From positions 125,557,741 through 125,621,740 of the forward strand of contig CM041465.1 in NCBI GenBank assembly GCA_023213395.1: a DNA stretch of 64,000 bases, in the 5' to 3' direction. The stretch's first letter is position 1. The number at the start of each line of letters is the position of its first letter. This document shows, in pieces, positions 1 through 15,389 of this stretch. Both the position numbers and the translations under genes were made by a program. This DNA is from Cycas panzhihuaensis (taxonomy: Eukaryota; Cycadophyta). The notes under the pieces are model-generated. The model was not told the DNA's origin, did no database searches, and worked only from the letters and a program-made list of their open reading frames with translations.

Positions 1-1343
1 CACAAGAAGGCCAATAACTTATTTTATACACTTGGCAGAGAGAAAGGGGATATATATTTATTTTTCTTAGAAGTTTTGTAGCTCTATTCCTACAAGGTAG
101 AAAAAAAGAGGGGATAAATGATAAGGGTTTGATATGAAATATGTATAATTTTGTTGAGGGCCTGTAAAGAATATTTTTTCCCCTCCTCTAAATCTACTAT
201 TAGTATTTCTATGGAAGACAAAAAGGTATACTAAAATATGCTTGAAAAAAAAAAGAACCGCGTTAAGTAAGATGTAGGAGGCATCTTTTAAAATTCATGG
301 CATATAGGAAGGTGTCCCAGGACTAGACACCATGATAGGTATATCATAGAGGTCTCAAAGCTATATGGAGAAGCCCTAGAAGCATCCCAACATAGGAGAT
401 GGATGATCTTGAGCATATCTCAAATATGTGTTATGCTTGGAGCATACTTAAAACTTGGGTGGTAGAAGACTCTCTTGGTTTAGTCTTGTAAGAAATACTC
501 CTAACTACAAGCAAGGTAGTAGAGATAATAGGTGTGGGAAGATGTATTAGAAGAATTGGAAAGCAAAACATAAGATGAATGCTATTATTTATAGACTAAA
601 AGAGAAAATATGAGGATGAAGTTTAAGAGGCTTACATGCCCTATAAGGCAAGAAGAGAGTAGAGATCCCTAGTAATCGTATATAGTCATAGAGCATTCAA
701 CACCATCTGTGGGAAGACAAAGATGGACACTCTGGCTTGTAATCCATAAGAAAGTCCTACAAACACTAACAAAGAAGTTGCCCTTATAAATGAAAAACAT
801 TAGAAAACAATAAAGAAAATCAAGCCCATTACATGAATCATATATTACAGAAGAAACTCATCATTGTCGTTATAGACTTTACAATAAAATTTGCTGAAAA
901 TGTTAAAAATTTTGCCCATTTGATCTTTGGGATATGTAAAAATATTTGTGAGTGTTTTTTCTTTAATTTAAGTATATTTGTTATTTTCATCAAATTTGAC
1001 ATATGCATAAATGTCAAATATTTTAGGTAGTATTTAATAATTTTTATATTGTCAAAAATGAAATAAGTAATATTTCATAAAGTTTTAAATTTACTACCCT
1101 TCTTGATTAGTCAACCCCTAGTCACATGTCGCCCACATGATCGATAATTGAATAGCAAAAAGGGCCGAGCTTTCGATTTTTAGCCCTTCATCATTTTTCA
1201 ATAACATTATTTCATTGTTTCAACCATAACTTGAGCATATGGAATATGTTTTTAGAATTGAAGGTAGCATTAGATTTCTGACCGAGTACTATTCAATTTG
1301 ACAACTCACATGAATTGTTTTAAAGGAGAAAATTCATCTCAAA
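1..1343. other. AT-rich DNA, no gene recognised
   Basis: No protein with a recognisable domain is readable on either strand. The longest open stretch (833-1030, +) is a low-complexity Phe/Ile-rich translation of AT-rich DNA with no homologue that I recognise. A purine-rich stretch lies at 240-660, with no LTR or tRNA-like motif. Confidence 0.6.
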
Positions 1344-1344
1344 G

Positions 1345-1404
<60 letters not shown>

Positions 1405-1433
1405 ATATAGATATATGTGTGTGTGTATATATA

Positions 1434-1466
<33 letters not shown>

Positions 1467-1472
1467 ATATAG

Positions 1473-1513
<41 letters not shown>

Positions 1514-1530
1514 GATATATATATATATAC

Positions 1531-1586
<56 letters not shown>

Positions 1587-1652
1587 GTGTGTTTGCATGT
1601 GCATGTGTGTATATGTATATATATACATACATATACACACACATATACAGAT
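1344..1652. repeat. Compound (TA)/(TG)/(CA)/(TATG) microsatellite
   Basis: About 310 bp of alternating (TA)n, (TG)n, (CA)n and TATG/TACA tetranucleotide tracts. A (TG)n block near 1361-1388 and a (CA)n block near 1475-1507 are mutually complementary and could fold back. The array gives open frames on both strands that are translations of the repeat, not genes. Confidence 0.97.
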
Positions 1653-3468
1653 ATGATGAAAAGGCTATAAAACCCTTTTATCATTAAAATTTATTAAAAT
1701 TATCATATAGAGAGTTATTGTTTAATGTTTTAAATTACATTATCATTTTATATCAAATTTGAGATATTTTTATATCATTTATCATGTATTACTAGATACT
1801 TATAGCAAATAGAGGTAAGTTTGATAGCTTATAGAGGTAAAATTGAGGCCATAGAGCCCTTATAAGCCCATAGTACCCTTTGTTTTTAGCCATAATTACT
1901 GAAAAGCTACTCTTATTGTCTCATATTAGTAATAGGTGGGACTCATTTCTTTGTGGCACTCTTGCATCATTCTCAACTCACTTGTTTGACCACGTAAGAT
2001 ATTGTGTTTCTAGGGTGAAGTTGACTTACAATTAATGGAACCACACATATAAAGGAGTGATCTAGCTAAGCAATGGCCACAATGATTAGTTACCTATGTG
2101 GTTCGATGGACGGAGCTCACTTCATATGGATGTTAATAATACTTTTTGTTTATTGAAGCAGCTTGTTCCAGTAAATTTGATGACTATATTTATACTTTTA
2201 CTGTGATATTTTTATTTGATGTAATTATATTTGTAATCACTTTAAAATGTATGCCACCTTAAAAAGTGGGATAACACATAATAGTTTACCTTTAAGAGAT
2301 CTCACATGTGTTGAGATGTTGTATAAGCATATGCTTAATCTTTCTCATATTTTGAAGCATGGTCAATCTTCCACCATATGTTATGCATATTGTGTGTATA
2401 TACTTCATTTCATCATGCTTATTATTTTATCCTTCACTCATTATATTCATTCATTATTATTCTTCATTAGGTTTATTATCACTACTTTTATAATAATCCA
2501 TCTGTATGTATCACAACTATACCATAAATCCAACAATAATAAGGGTTACAAGTATCAATTTAACCTAAAAAAGTTTTCATTGAGTTCAACTTAAAGCCTA
2601 ATTTTTTTTAGAAGCTGTATAAACTAAATTAAATGTTAGGATTAAAAGGTATAAGTATTTTTAGTAATAGGTGGTACTAGTGTTCCCAAAAGTCGTAAAT
2701 TTTTATCAACTTTAAAATATCATTGCATAAGCTATAGGTCTCTAAACCACCTCAAACTAGATTCACTATAAGCATTCTCTTATCTCCTACATACTAGTTT
2801 GCAATTCACTTCGACAAGTTTTTAACCCATATAGAATAACCTAACATACACCAATCCCTTAGCTCCTTATTTTTTTTCCTATTAACTCTTTGTATTCATT
2901 ATCCCCTAATATTTTTTTATAGCCTACATCCCCCTTACCTTTAATCTCTCTTCCCCACATCACCTTATTGTATGTATATGTCCCTATTTAAACCACTTAT
3001 TTATATGAATTCCTTATTATTATTAGAAAAGGACAAATTATCCCCCTCCTGTAAGGAATGACTCCAATAGATGCAATATGGAAGTAAGATACAAGGCCGA
3101 GAGCAAAGGGAACCTATAACACATATGCTTTAAGATCAATTAAATGCAAGATATGTTATTTCAACATGAATTGAGCTTTATAATGTTTAAAGATATGACT
3201 AAAAGAAGAAGGATATCAAACATTCCATGATGAGGGTTACTTTGTCAAGGAAATAAGCTTCAAAGGATAAATATATTTCATCAATATGATATCATATAGA
3301 AATAAAACTATAAGATATAACAATATTAGCATAAGAAGTGTCAATAGGTAATTTTAAATTATTGGATACATGAATAAAAAGGAATGTAAATAATTATAAA
3401 TCTCAACGAATGATCCATGGCACTTATTAAAGTTAAAAAAAAAAAAAAAAAACCTTTGCGAACAAAGC
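1653..3468. other. Intergenic AT-rich DNA, no gene recognised
   Basis: Nothing with recognisable coding, RNA or repeat structure apart from a poly(A) run of about 18 bases near 3435-3452. The open frame at 2247-2594 (+) is hydrophobic and low in complexity, and I do not regard it as a gene. Confidence 0.55.
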
Positions 3469-3480
3469 ATGTCAAGAAGA
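3469..3480. repeat. Left target-site duplication of LINE
   Basis: The 12-mer ATGTCAAGAAGA occurs here and again at 4344-4355, bracketing the LINE remnant exactly. A 12-bp direct repeat next to a 3' A-rich tail is the expected footprint of target-primed reverse transcription. Confidence 0.85.
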
Positions 3481-4163
3481 TATATGGAAGGAAAGAAATA
3501 GGAGAATCTTCCAGGACAAACAGATGGAACCAAAGTCCATATTCAATTTCATATACACTGAGATAAAGGAAAATATTAAAAGCTCTGAAGAGAAGCGTAT
3601 GTTACCTTCTGAAGGAAGGATTCTATGTAAGTGGGGTATAGAGCAGAATACCAGGGATAGGATTCCTAGAACTTGCCACTAGAGACCCCTAGAGGACCAC
3701 TGGCTCTAAATAAACTTCAATGGTGCCCTAAAAGGTAACCCTGGGGAAGCTGGTGGTGGAGGTATCTGTAGGGATGTTAACGGTAGTTTCATTTGGGTGT
3801 TCGTAGATTATTATGGTCAACAAATGAACCACTTCGCTAAGACGACATCCATGCTCAAAGCTATGAATATGGTCTTGGATGGGGGTTTATCCAAAGTGAT
3901 TATAGAGGGGGATTCCCAGAATGTAATAAAATAAACCGTAGACACCGGTTAGCCGATGGACATTTCAATCGATGATTGAGGATGCTCAGGATGTTCTTAA
4001 GGATTTCACAGAAGTGCAGCTCCATCACACCTTTAGAGAAGGTAATAAAACGATTGATCTCCTAGCAAACTTGGGAGTCGGAAATAAGAGATCTTTTGTA
4101 TGGTGGAAGGATTTACCTGAGGAGATTATGAGACTGGTTGAGTTAGAGAGTTTTCAAGTCAGC
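3481..4163 (+). pseudogene. LINE ORF2 C-terminus with RNase H domain, broken
   Basis: The + strand starts with IWKERNRRIF (3482 onward), which matches the conserved tryptophan-rich end of plant LINE reverse transcriptases. From about 3715 an RNase H domain follows: INFNGALKGNPGEAG corresponds to the first catalytic strand, with Asn where Asp is normal. The helix position carries MLKAMN, so the catalytic Glu is lost. IIEGDSQNVI keeps the third acidic residue. A TAA follows at about 3931. The C-terminal part resumes as an open stretch at 3972-4163, where HHTFREGNKTIDLLANLG fits the last RNase H motif (H...N..D.LAN). Two of the catalytic positions are substituted and frames are broken, so no activity is expected. 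Identification as a plant LINE RNase H is confident, the exact family is not. Confidence 0.8.
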
Positions 4164-4343
4164 TAGCCATGGGGCTTATCCTGGCATTATGTTTCCTCGT
4201 TGGATTAGTCCTTAGACCGTGGGGTTGTCACAATCTATATTGGCTTGGGTGTTATATCTTTACTAATGTACTAGCTTGTGGGAACTTGTTTTCAAACCCA
4301 CACTTAATTACATTTTACCTTACTAAAAAAATAAAAAAAAAGG
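3481..4343 (+). mobile_element. 5'-truncated LINE (non-LTR retrotransposon)
   Basis: The insertion is about 860 bp long. It begins inside the region after the RT of a plant LINE, passes through an RNase H domain and ends in an A-rich tail (about 4324-4341). Direct 12-bp repeats flank it. Only the 3' end of a LINE of about 6 kb is present, so it was dead on arrival, as is usual for L1-type insertions truncated at the 5' end. Direction is + because the tail and the reading frame agree. The RNase H reading supports an L1-type plant LINE with a C-terminal RNase H, but the clade cannot be named from this fragment. Confidence 0.85.
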
Positions 4344-4355
4344 ATGTCAAGAAGA
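4344..4355. repeat. Right target-site duplication of LINE
   Basis: Second copy of ATGTCAAGAAGA, directly after the A-rich tail and a GG dinucleotide. It pairs with 3469-3480. Confidence 0.85.
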
Positions 4356-4769
4356 GAGAGATTATTATATATTACAGATGACTAATTTATAACAAAATTA
4401 ACAAAGTGGAATAAATCCTAAAACACGTATACGGTTTAAGTGAAAGGCAAATCATGGTAGAAATATCATCCACCTATTCCCATGCTTTGAGGATAAAGTA
4501 TATTAAAAGAGAGGTAGAATTATTATGTATTATTCCCTTTAAATATATTAAGATGTCTTTTAATATAAGAAAATATTGAATATTTTGTAATTATTATATT
4601 GAAATAAATGAAATAATTTTATAAAATATGGGTCATAGAATAAAGCTTCTCATTGGCATTAAAACAAGTGATCATGGGTCTTAAATATATATCATATGAA
4701 TAACTTATAATGGTTTCAAGTTTATAGTCCCAAATGCAAATTACTAAAGGTAATATTTGTTCGGATGAG
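4356..4769. other. AT-rich spacer, nothing recognised
   Basis: Short AT-rich stretch between the LINE and a copia-type LTR. No ORF, RNA or repeat with support. Confidence 0.5.
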
Positions 4770-5040
4770 TGTTAGAATATATGATATCTTCATATATCTA
4801 ATATTTAATATATTATTATAGACTTATATTATCCCACATATAAAAACACTGATAAATATATTAATGCATGATTATTTATGCAAACATCCTATTAGATGAT
4901 GAAAATACTTAAGAGATATTATAGGTTATTTATGAGATGACTTAATCTACACACACACACACACACACATATATAAACATCCTATTAGATGATGAAAATA
5001 CTTAAAAGATATTATAGGTTATTTATGAGATGACTTAATC
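4770..5040 (+). mobile_element. Ty1/copia-type LTR fragment running into a microsatellite
   Basis: The segment starting TGTTAGAATATATG aligns by eye over about 200 bp with the LTR at 20661-21159, sharing blocks such as CTTCATATATCTA and TATTATCCCACATATAAAA. It ends at the point where the 20.7-kb copy has a short TA/CA tract. Here that point opens into CA repeats and then the 3.8-kb array. No polypurine tract or PBS is evident on either side, so it is a solo or truncated LTR. Confidence 0.65.

Positions 5041-5067
<27 letters not shown>
4882..5067. repeat. 93-bp tandem duplication of LTR segment plus CA tract
   Basis: The block AAACATCCTATTAGATGATG... occurs at 4882 and again at 4975. Each copy continues through TGACTTAATCTA into a CA run. 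The two copies differ at only a couple of positions, so this is a recent duplication of LTR sequence together with the microsatellite seed. Confidence 0.9.
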
Positions 5068-8880
<3,813 letters not shown>

Positions 8881-9722
8881 TGTTGGAGCATATTATGACA
8901 CGCTGGGCTATGGGCAGACCAGTGAGAGGTTGGGTATCCTTGGTTGTGTAGGTATGGACCATACGAAGGTACGCATGTAGCAAAAAGTAGAAGAATTCAG
9001 CATTCTGGGTACGTATGATAGGTGCATACCTGGTAAAGGTATGCAACATAGATACGCACCTCCAGGCAGAATGTAAGCAAACAGAAATGGTACGCACGAG
9101 AAGACTAGACAGAAAAAAGCATGTGATGACATCAAATATACGTACGAACGTATAGACAAGTTAAGATAGCTGATTAAGGGAACTAACCAATGGTTAGGAA
9201 GAGGGACGCTTAACTGTAAAGGTATGGTTATGACAGACAGTCATAACCCTTCAGCCAAAGGACACCAAAGGAGCGTATTTAGGTGGCTTTACAAGGACTA
9301 TTCGGTTAGGGTGAGAGCCAAGTATTCTAGTACGCATCGGTACAAAGACCAGTACGCATGACAACATCCTAAGCCGTGCATTTTGATGGGTACCTCCTGG
9401 GTACACATGTGACAGAGCGAATGTATGAGGCTGGAATGCATATGGAATGCATTTTAGCACCTTATGTAAAAGAACTTATTGCTTAATAAAATAAGTGTTG
9501 TGTGGAAATTATGGATTCTTAGTGTTTGCAAGGATTGAATATAAAATAGGTGCTGATCTCTGTACTATTGTGTGCTATTGTGCTGTAATCATATGGAAAC
9601 ATTAATAAATCAGTGTGATTTATATAAACGATGATGTTGACTGTGTCCTAAACTAGACTATAACCTGTGTAACCTTGACAAGTGTATTGATCTCATAAGG
9701 GGTGTAAATCTATAAATTAACA
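8881..9722 (+). repeat. 5' LTR of Ty3-1
   Basis: Starts TGTTGGAGCATATTATGACA and ends TATAAATTAACA just before the PBS. A TATA-like TATTTAGG lies near 9277 (TATTTAAG in the 3' LTR). A polyadenylation signal AATAAA is at 9485-9490 and further AATAAA-like words lie near 9604. The LTR is rich in the word GGTACGCA and close variants (8968, 9008, 9038, 9051, 9089, 9330, 9351). Confidence 0.9.
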
Positions 9723-9723
9723 T

Positions 9724-9736
9724 TGGTTTTGTTGCC
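9724..9736 (+). other. Primer binding site of Ty3-1 (tRNA-Asp-like, degenerate)
   Basis: TGGTTTTGTTGCC sits one base after the LTR. It matches the complement of a plant tRNA-Asp 3' end (TGGCGCCGTTGCC) at 9 of 13 positions. The four mismatches are together in the CGCC block and three are C-to-T or G-to-T-like decay. Confidence 0.55.
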
Positions 9737-9862
9737 TACGTCTATTGAGGCGGGACAGGGCCTAGGAGTTTCAAAAGGAGGAATGTGTAAAAGACAGAAG
9801 ACCATGGCTGTCATCGTGATGGCAGGCCATAACTAAGCCTCTGACAGCCAGGGGACCTTGTA

Positions 9863-11124
9863 ATGCCACCTAAAAGGCCTTTAAAGCTGGAAGAGCCACA
9901 AAAGGATACTTCACCTAAAGGGAAAGAAACAAGCAAATATAGGGCATTATGATGGTCAAAGGAGTCAAAATTGAAAAGGGAAAGGAGATTGAGTTCGCAG
10001 AACAACGAGACTAAGGGACACTTCGTTGAAGAATCTAAGGGAAGTGGAGCCCAGACACCTCATGAACAAGGAGAGGGAAATAATGGTGAACGAATGGTAC
10101 TAACACCAGCCCCAATCAAGGATGACCTGTTTAGCCCAGAATATGAAGAAAAACCAAAAGTGGATGAAGAACGTAAAGACACTTTAAGGAAAGAGGAAAG
10201 TATACCTCTAGAAGACACTCCGAAGGACCTAAGTGATAGCGAGAAGAAGGTCCCTCAGCATATTAGGAAAATAAGCTAATAAGGCAGCTTTTTGAGGATT
10301 CATGAGATAGGGGGTCTGATCAGTCATATATAATAGTGACACCATTAACAGTACAAGTGCCAGGTGTATTAGAACCTATACATCTTAAAACCCCATTTAA
10401 GAATCCATTATTTAGGAAAGATAATATTGCAGTAAGCACTCCAAGCACATCTCCAAAAGAGAAGAGTGAAGGGAAGGAGATAGAATCTAGTGAGGAGGAG
10501 AAATGGGAGGAATCACCACCAGGTGGGACACTGATACAATCTCCAAGGATGGATGATTACAGAGACTTTGGGAAGTTGATTTTCAACGACAATTTGGATG
10601 CAGCCAAATATCTCTTTCAAAATTTGATCGACGTGAAGAAGATTACAGATGAAGATAAGATAAAGGCCAGATTCACCTGTACATTAAGGGGAGTATCATT
10701 GGCATGGTACAAAGAATTAAATAAGAAAGATTCATGGGCAAAGATAAAGAAATCCTTTGAGAAAATATTTCAGAAATTCTGAAGCAACGAAGTGGTGGAA
10801 ATTGCCCTTAGGGAAATTAAACAAAGGCCCAGAGAATCAGTATTAACTTATATCAGTAGGATGAAAATCATTGCGGCCAATATAATCAATGAAACAGTAA
10901 CATACCACAATATGAAAAATTATTTTGTCAGAGGACTGAATGATAAACTGAGAGCTATGATGCATGCACATTCATTAAAGTCATTCAAGAATGCCCAAGA
11001 TTTAGCACTTGACTTTGAGATGGAGATGGATGCACAGGTTGGAGGGCACGACTCCCTCTTATTGAGATTACAAGAAGAGATCAGGGAAATCAAACAACAC
11101 CAGTATAATCGACCCTTCTACTAG
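9863..11124 (+). pseudogene. Ty3-1 gag: N-terminal region and capsid
   Basis: The likely start is the ATG at 9863 (MPPKRPLKLEEPQ). The frame meets TGA after about 30 codons (a CpG-type CGA to TGA change is likely), resumes through an acidic, lysine-rich N-terminal region to 10279, then shifts. The capsid-like (retrotransposon gag) domain runs from about 10540 to 11090. It contains DNLDAAKYLFQNL, FTCTLRGVSLAWYKEL, then W..IKKSFEKIFQKF, a TGA at about 10780, and IALREIKQRPRESVLTYISR and FVRGLNDKLRAMM. This is the usual Ty3/gypsy gag order: TL.G.A..WY, W..L...F, then Q...ESV..Y. It would form the particle shell. At least two stops and one frameshift make it nonfunctional. Confidence 0.85.
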
Positions 11125-11660
11125 GTGGGAGTAGTAGAAGAGGAATCTGAATTAGAAGTCCTAAGAAAGGAAGTGGCAAGAGTAAAAATAAGAAATAACA
11201 AAAAAGAGGAAGCAACAAAGAAGAAAAAAGATCAGGAAGGTAGAGTGGCAAAATGGTGCCACATCTGTGATGAAAGTTCACACACAACTAAAGAATGTGA
11301 ACTCAACCCAAAGAATAATGCATTGGACCAAAGGGATAAATGGTGCCACATATGCAATGTGGATACACATATGACAAAAGATTATTTTTACAACCCAAGA
11401 AGAAAATCATACAGAGGACGAGGTAGGGGAAGGAGAGGCAACCCACCTCAGAATGTTTATAGAATGAGGAGTACATAGGAACCCTCGAGGAAGAAACAAC
11501 CAATGGGAAGATGCCTCATTTGCTTATAATTCAGGCATTAGAAATCTGAATGCCCAACCAAATGAGAATATGAATAAAAACTGTTCGTATGTAACAACTG
11601 TGGACCAAGTAAGCACAAAACAGAAGATTGTAAGGGAAAAGATAAAGCTACCAATCTCAT
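11125..11660 (+). pseudogene. Ty3-1 nucleocapsid region with zinc knuckles
   Basis: In the gag frame, CHICDESSHTTKEC (about 11263-11304) is a full C-x2-C-x4-H-x4-C knuckle. A second unit, CHICNVDTHMTKDY, has lost its final Cys to Tyr. An Arg/Gly-rich stretch (YRGRGRGRRG) follows. After a TAG and degenerate coding, CNNCGPSKHKTEDC (about 11592-11633) is another complete CCHC. At least three knuckles were therefore present, which would bind genomic RNA during packaging. Confidence 0.85.
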
Positions 11661-12129
11661 GACAATCATACCAGAGAGTAAAAATATAAAACTCCAAAAG
11701 AAACAAAAGGAGAAGGAAGAGGAAGGATATCTGAATCCACAGAAAGAGATGAATCGATTCAAACAAGCGAAATAAGTATTAGAAGACTTAGCTCAAGAAG
11801 AGAGTGCATTACCAATGGGGAGGCCAGAAACCAAATATATGTATGTAAGAAAAAATAAGCAAAAGAAGAAAGATAAGGTACCAGAAGAACAAAAAATATA
11901 GCCTCAAATGGTATAGATGGAAGAATTATTAAAGGGATTACTAGCTAAGGATATTCCAAGAATGTTGTTGTTGATGGAAAATCTGGTAAAATAGTTGTAA
12001 TTAACTATTCCTCTATGCCAAGTAATCGATTGGATTAAAGGAGGGATATTACAACGAGGAACTACCAAAAGTTTGAAGAGAGTTATGCCATCGTTCAACA
12101 TGGATCCCATGGTGACAATGATGGTATTG

Positions 12130-12400
12130 GGATAAACATTTCTGAAAGTGACTGTTGATGGGGGCGCAACCGTGAATGTACTACCCACTTTGACATGGCG
12201 AAAGTTGGGAAGCCTGAAATTGGAGGCAACAACATATTCATTAAAATTGGCCAACGAATTATTAATGCCACCTGTGGGGAGGCTGGCCGACATCAAAGTG
12301 GATGTGGTAGAGATTGTCATAAAAATTAACTTTACAATTGTAGAAATAGAAAAGGGTGCAACACCCTATCTAATGTTATTGGGGAGGCCCTAGCTATACA
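12130..12400 (+). pseudogene. Ty3-1 aspartic protease
   Basis: VTVDGGATVNVLP at about 12148-12186 is the active-site loop of a retropepsin, with DGGA replacing the common D[ST]GA. Such DGG forms are common in plant Ty3/gypsy proteases. The flap and central region follow, and the domain ends at PYLMLLGRP (about 12367-12393), the conserved LLGRP motif. It would cut the polyprotein. A TAG follows directly after LLGRP, where Trp is normal. The upstream frame between the knuckles and the protease has several TAG and TAA stops. Confidence 0.8.
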
Positions 12401-12429
12401 AGACCCAATGTCTCTAAAATTGGAAGAAT

Positions 12430-13182
12430 GTGATCTTCACTTTATCAGACAATGGAAACAAAGTGGTATTACCGATGTTGGGAAGAAACTCCATTGAGAT
12501 GATACCAGATGAAGGATCTAGTACGACTATTGTAAGTGAAACAACAGCCTCTTCCCTCGATGAAGAGATTCTTTACCATACAACCAAAGAGCCTACCAAG
12601 CTAATCAACTGTCAAGAAGCCGAACCAACTCATTTTGGGGAAATATATAACTCTTCAGACGACGAAAATAGGGTGAGATTTGTAGATTATTGGTTGCAAG
12701 ATGCCTATGAAATAAATTCTTCCTCTCATAGATGTAACTTAGTGTCTAAATGTGTAATTGGAAACATTCATGATAATTCAGATTGTTTGGAATATATGAT
12801 GACTAATGATAGTTCAGTAGATAACGTAAACCTAGACCAAAACTCCCCTAGTAAACTTAGTATTTTTCATAGTCCTATAGTATCTAGTAGTAACCTTAAC
12901 CTCCCTTCTACCTCAGGCGTGGGTCCTAAGGTAGATTCTCTATCCCCCCCTTTATTACAACCCGTGGAAGGAAGTAACATTCCTTCCTCATCTTCTTTAG
13001 AAGTATACCCACCCAACAACCGGTCCCTTCTAACGATTAGCATCAAATCCAAGGGAATGGAAGGGGAATCAACGGTAAATACTTCTAGAGACTCCGGTCT
13101 AGGCAATAGGGTAACTATCCTAGAGGAAACAAACTTTAAAACTTATATTGGGAATCATGTCAAGCCTTTCTATGGGGAATAG
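12430..13182 (+). pseudogene. Ty3-1 protease-RT linker, Ser/acidic-rich open stretch
   Basis: 250 codons stay open after the protease, in the same frame. The product is rich in Ser, Asn, Asp and Glu with proline-serine runs, and no domain is recognised. The stretch looks disordered and ends at HVKPFYGE before a TAG. Its length is unusual. Together with the next region it separates protease from RT by about 1.5 kb. Confidence 0.6.
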
Positions 13183-13189
13183 TTATATA

Positions 13190-13884
13190 GGACTACTCAT
13201 TTAACTTACTGCATTGAATACTGGATGGAGCACGAAAATTGGTATAAAAATTAGTGGCAAAAAGATCTAGTACTTACCTTACGGGGAACGACTTGGTATT
13301 GGTACTTAGCCCACTAATCGACTCTCCAAGAGTGGAAGGAGTTACAAGCAGCGTTCAGACTCTGATTCGAGCATCCCAAACATTTAGACATACCGTTATT
13401 CTATGTAGTCCAAAACCCTAGCAAGCACATATAGAATTATAAACAAAAATGGACATCCCTAAGTATACTCAAGAAAATTTGGCCTAAGTACTTATATCAC
13501 ACCCTGGGACGGGTAGCAAAGGATTGGTTCTTAAGAAGGGAATAAAGCCTAGATGTGACTTGGGGAAATCTTAAGGAATCCTTTATAAAAACTTTTATGC
13601 ATTCATCAGAAGACAAAAATATAGATAGAATCTTGAAAAATATTAGAAGAATGAACATGAATTTAGAACAAGGTATTATAAATAAAGAGAAAGAAGAATC
13701 AACATATGGTGAGGAAGAAGAAATCCCAAATTACCCTACAGAATTCATAGAAGTTAACATTAGGGAAAGAAAAATAGAAGATACCCCTGGGCACAAAATC
13801 AGAAACAAGGAAGATATCGAAGTAACCAAATTAGAAACTATTAAAATTAATGTCGGTAGTAAAGAGGATCCCAAACTGATATGA
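13190..13884 (+). pseudogene. Ty3-1 second and third gag-like motifs between protease and RT
   Basis: In the same frame as gag, two more segments resemble the capsid core. At about 13267-13380 there is LVLTLRGTTWYWYLAH, then W.ELQAAF. At about 13400-13610 there is LPLFYVVQNPSKHI, then YLYHTLGRVAKDWFLRR, then W..LKESFIKTF. Both fit TL.G.A..W[YF] followed by W..[LI]...F. Four internal stops (TAA, TGA, TAG, TAA) interrupt them. An acidic Lys/Glu-rich tail reaches 13881. Whether this is a true gag duplication or an acquired gag from another element is open. Confidence 0.6.
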
Positions 13885-13923
13885 ATCAGAAACTATTGGG
13901 ATAATCAAACAGTAGCGAAGGCT

Positions 13924-14830
13924 CAGTAATTATTCGAGGAGTTCTATGACGTATTCGCATGGTCATATAAAGACCTGAAGAGTATTCTCCTAGAGATAGG
14001 AATGCATCACATTGATTTGGTAGAGGAAGCAAAACCAGTGAAGCAACGACTATACCGCATGAATTCTAAGTATAAAAAAGGGTGAAAGCAGAGTTAGATA
14101 AAATGCTCAAAGCAGGATACATATACGAGATTGACTACAATGATTAGGTGAGCCCTATAGTAGTAGTTCCTAAAAAGAATGGGAAAATACGTGTTTATGT
14201 GGATTACAGACAACCAAATAAGGTAACAAAGAAGGATCTCTTTCTGTTACCATTTATAGAAGACATTTTAGAAGTGGTGAGAGGAAATGAGATATATTCC
14301 TTCACTGACAGATTTAGTGGGTACAATCAAGTATAGATTACCCCAGAGGATCAAGCAAAGACTATATTCATGACACAATGGGGAACTTACGCCTACAAAG
14401 TAATGCCATTCGGTCTTACGAATGCTCCAGCCACATTCCAAAGGATTGTGATCAACATGTTTTAGAAATTTATTGGGGAAAGAGTGGCAGTATTCTTAGA
14501 TGATTGGACATTATATAGATTGATGAAAGATCATATGCAAAAATTGAGGGAGATGTTACAGACATGTTGAGAGAATAAGTTATGTTTAAACCCAGAGATA
14601 TGTACCTTTTTAGTACCCTTCAAAAATCTATTGGGATATATCGTCAGCAAGGAGGGATTGCTAACATATCCAGCTAAAGTATCTGTAATTTTACACTTTT
14701 CTATACCACTCACAAGGAGATAATTGAAAGGTTTCTTAGGTTTAACTAGATATTACAGAAAATTCATCAGGGGATATGCATACATATTGGGACCCCTAGA
14801 GGAATTGTTAAAAAAGAATATTGAATGGGA
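13924..14830 (+). pseudogene. Ty3-1 reverse transcriptase
   Basis: The frame begins with LFEEFYDVFAWSYKDLK. VSPIVVVPKKNGKIRVYVDY (14148-14207), LPFIEDILE, FSGYNQV, and the palm box VAVFLDDWTLY (about 14487-14519, the YxDD motif as FLDD) follow in the order of a Ty3/gypsy RT. LGYIVSKEGL and [15 protein letters not shown] mark the connection. The frame is shifted relative to protease, probably in the A-run near 14075-14080. TAG stops lie at about 14145, 14335 and 14463, at positions where Trp or Gln is usual. Confidence 0.92.
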
Positions 14831-14849
14831 ATAGATGGAATAACAACAG

Positions 14850-15389
14850 TAAGTATTCGAAGCATTAAAACGAGCCATTATATCAACACCCATATTGCGA
14901 TTTCCTGATTGGAAGAAAACATTGCATGTACATGTGGATGCTTCACAATACGTTATTGGATGTGTATTGGCCCAACCAAGTGATGACGAGATGGACCATC
15001 CAATATACTTCTCAAGTCAGAAACTCACAAAGGCAGAACAGAACTATACCACGACAGAGAGAGAAGCACTTGGGATGGTGTATACACTGCATAAGTTTCG
15101 ACACTATTTATTAGCAAATCCATTCTTATTCTTCATGGACCATCAAGCATTAATGTATCTGGTGAACAAACCAATAATAAGATTGCGAATTAACAGATGG
15201 TTAATGCTATTTCAGGAAATTTCTTTTAAAATCATTGTGAAACCCAAAAAAGCTCATATTATACCTGATCAGTTGTCAAGAATCTCGAATGGGGAGAAGG
15301 CTACAGGAGTACTAGATGACTTTCTAGACACGGTGTTGTTCACTGTGGAGGCAGTTTCGACAGACTGGTATGAGGAAATACTAGAGTAT
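14850..15389 (+). pseudogene. Ty3-1 RNase H
   Basis: From 14895 the frame is open for 165 codons. LHVHVDASQYVIGCVLAQ carries the first catalytic Asp, TTEREALGMVYTLHKFRHYL the Glu, and FFMDHQALMYLV the second Asp. HIIPDQLSRI marks the C-terminus. All three visible catalytic residues are kept. This is the best-preserved domain of Ty3-1. It would remove the RNA strand during reverse transcription. Confidence 0.9.

Noticed and set aside
2247-2594. 115-codon ORF (+)
   Set aside because: Hydrophobic, AT-driven composition with no known domain and no promoter or splice evidence.
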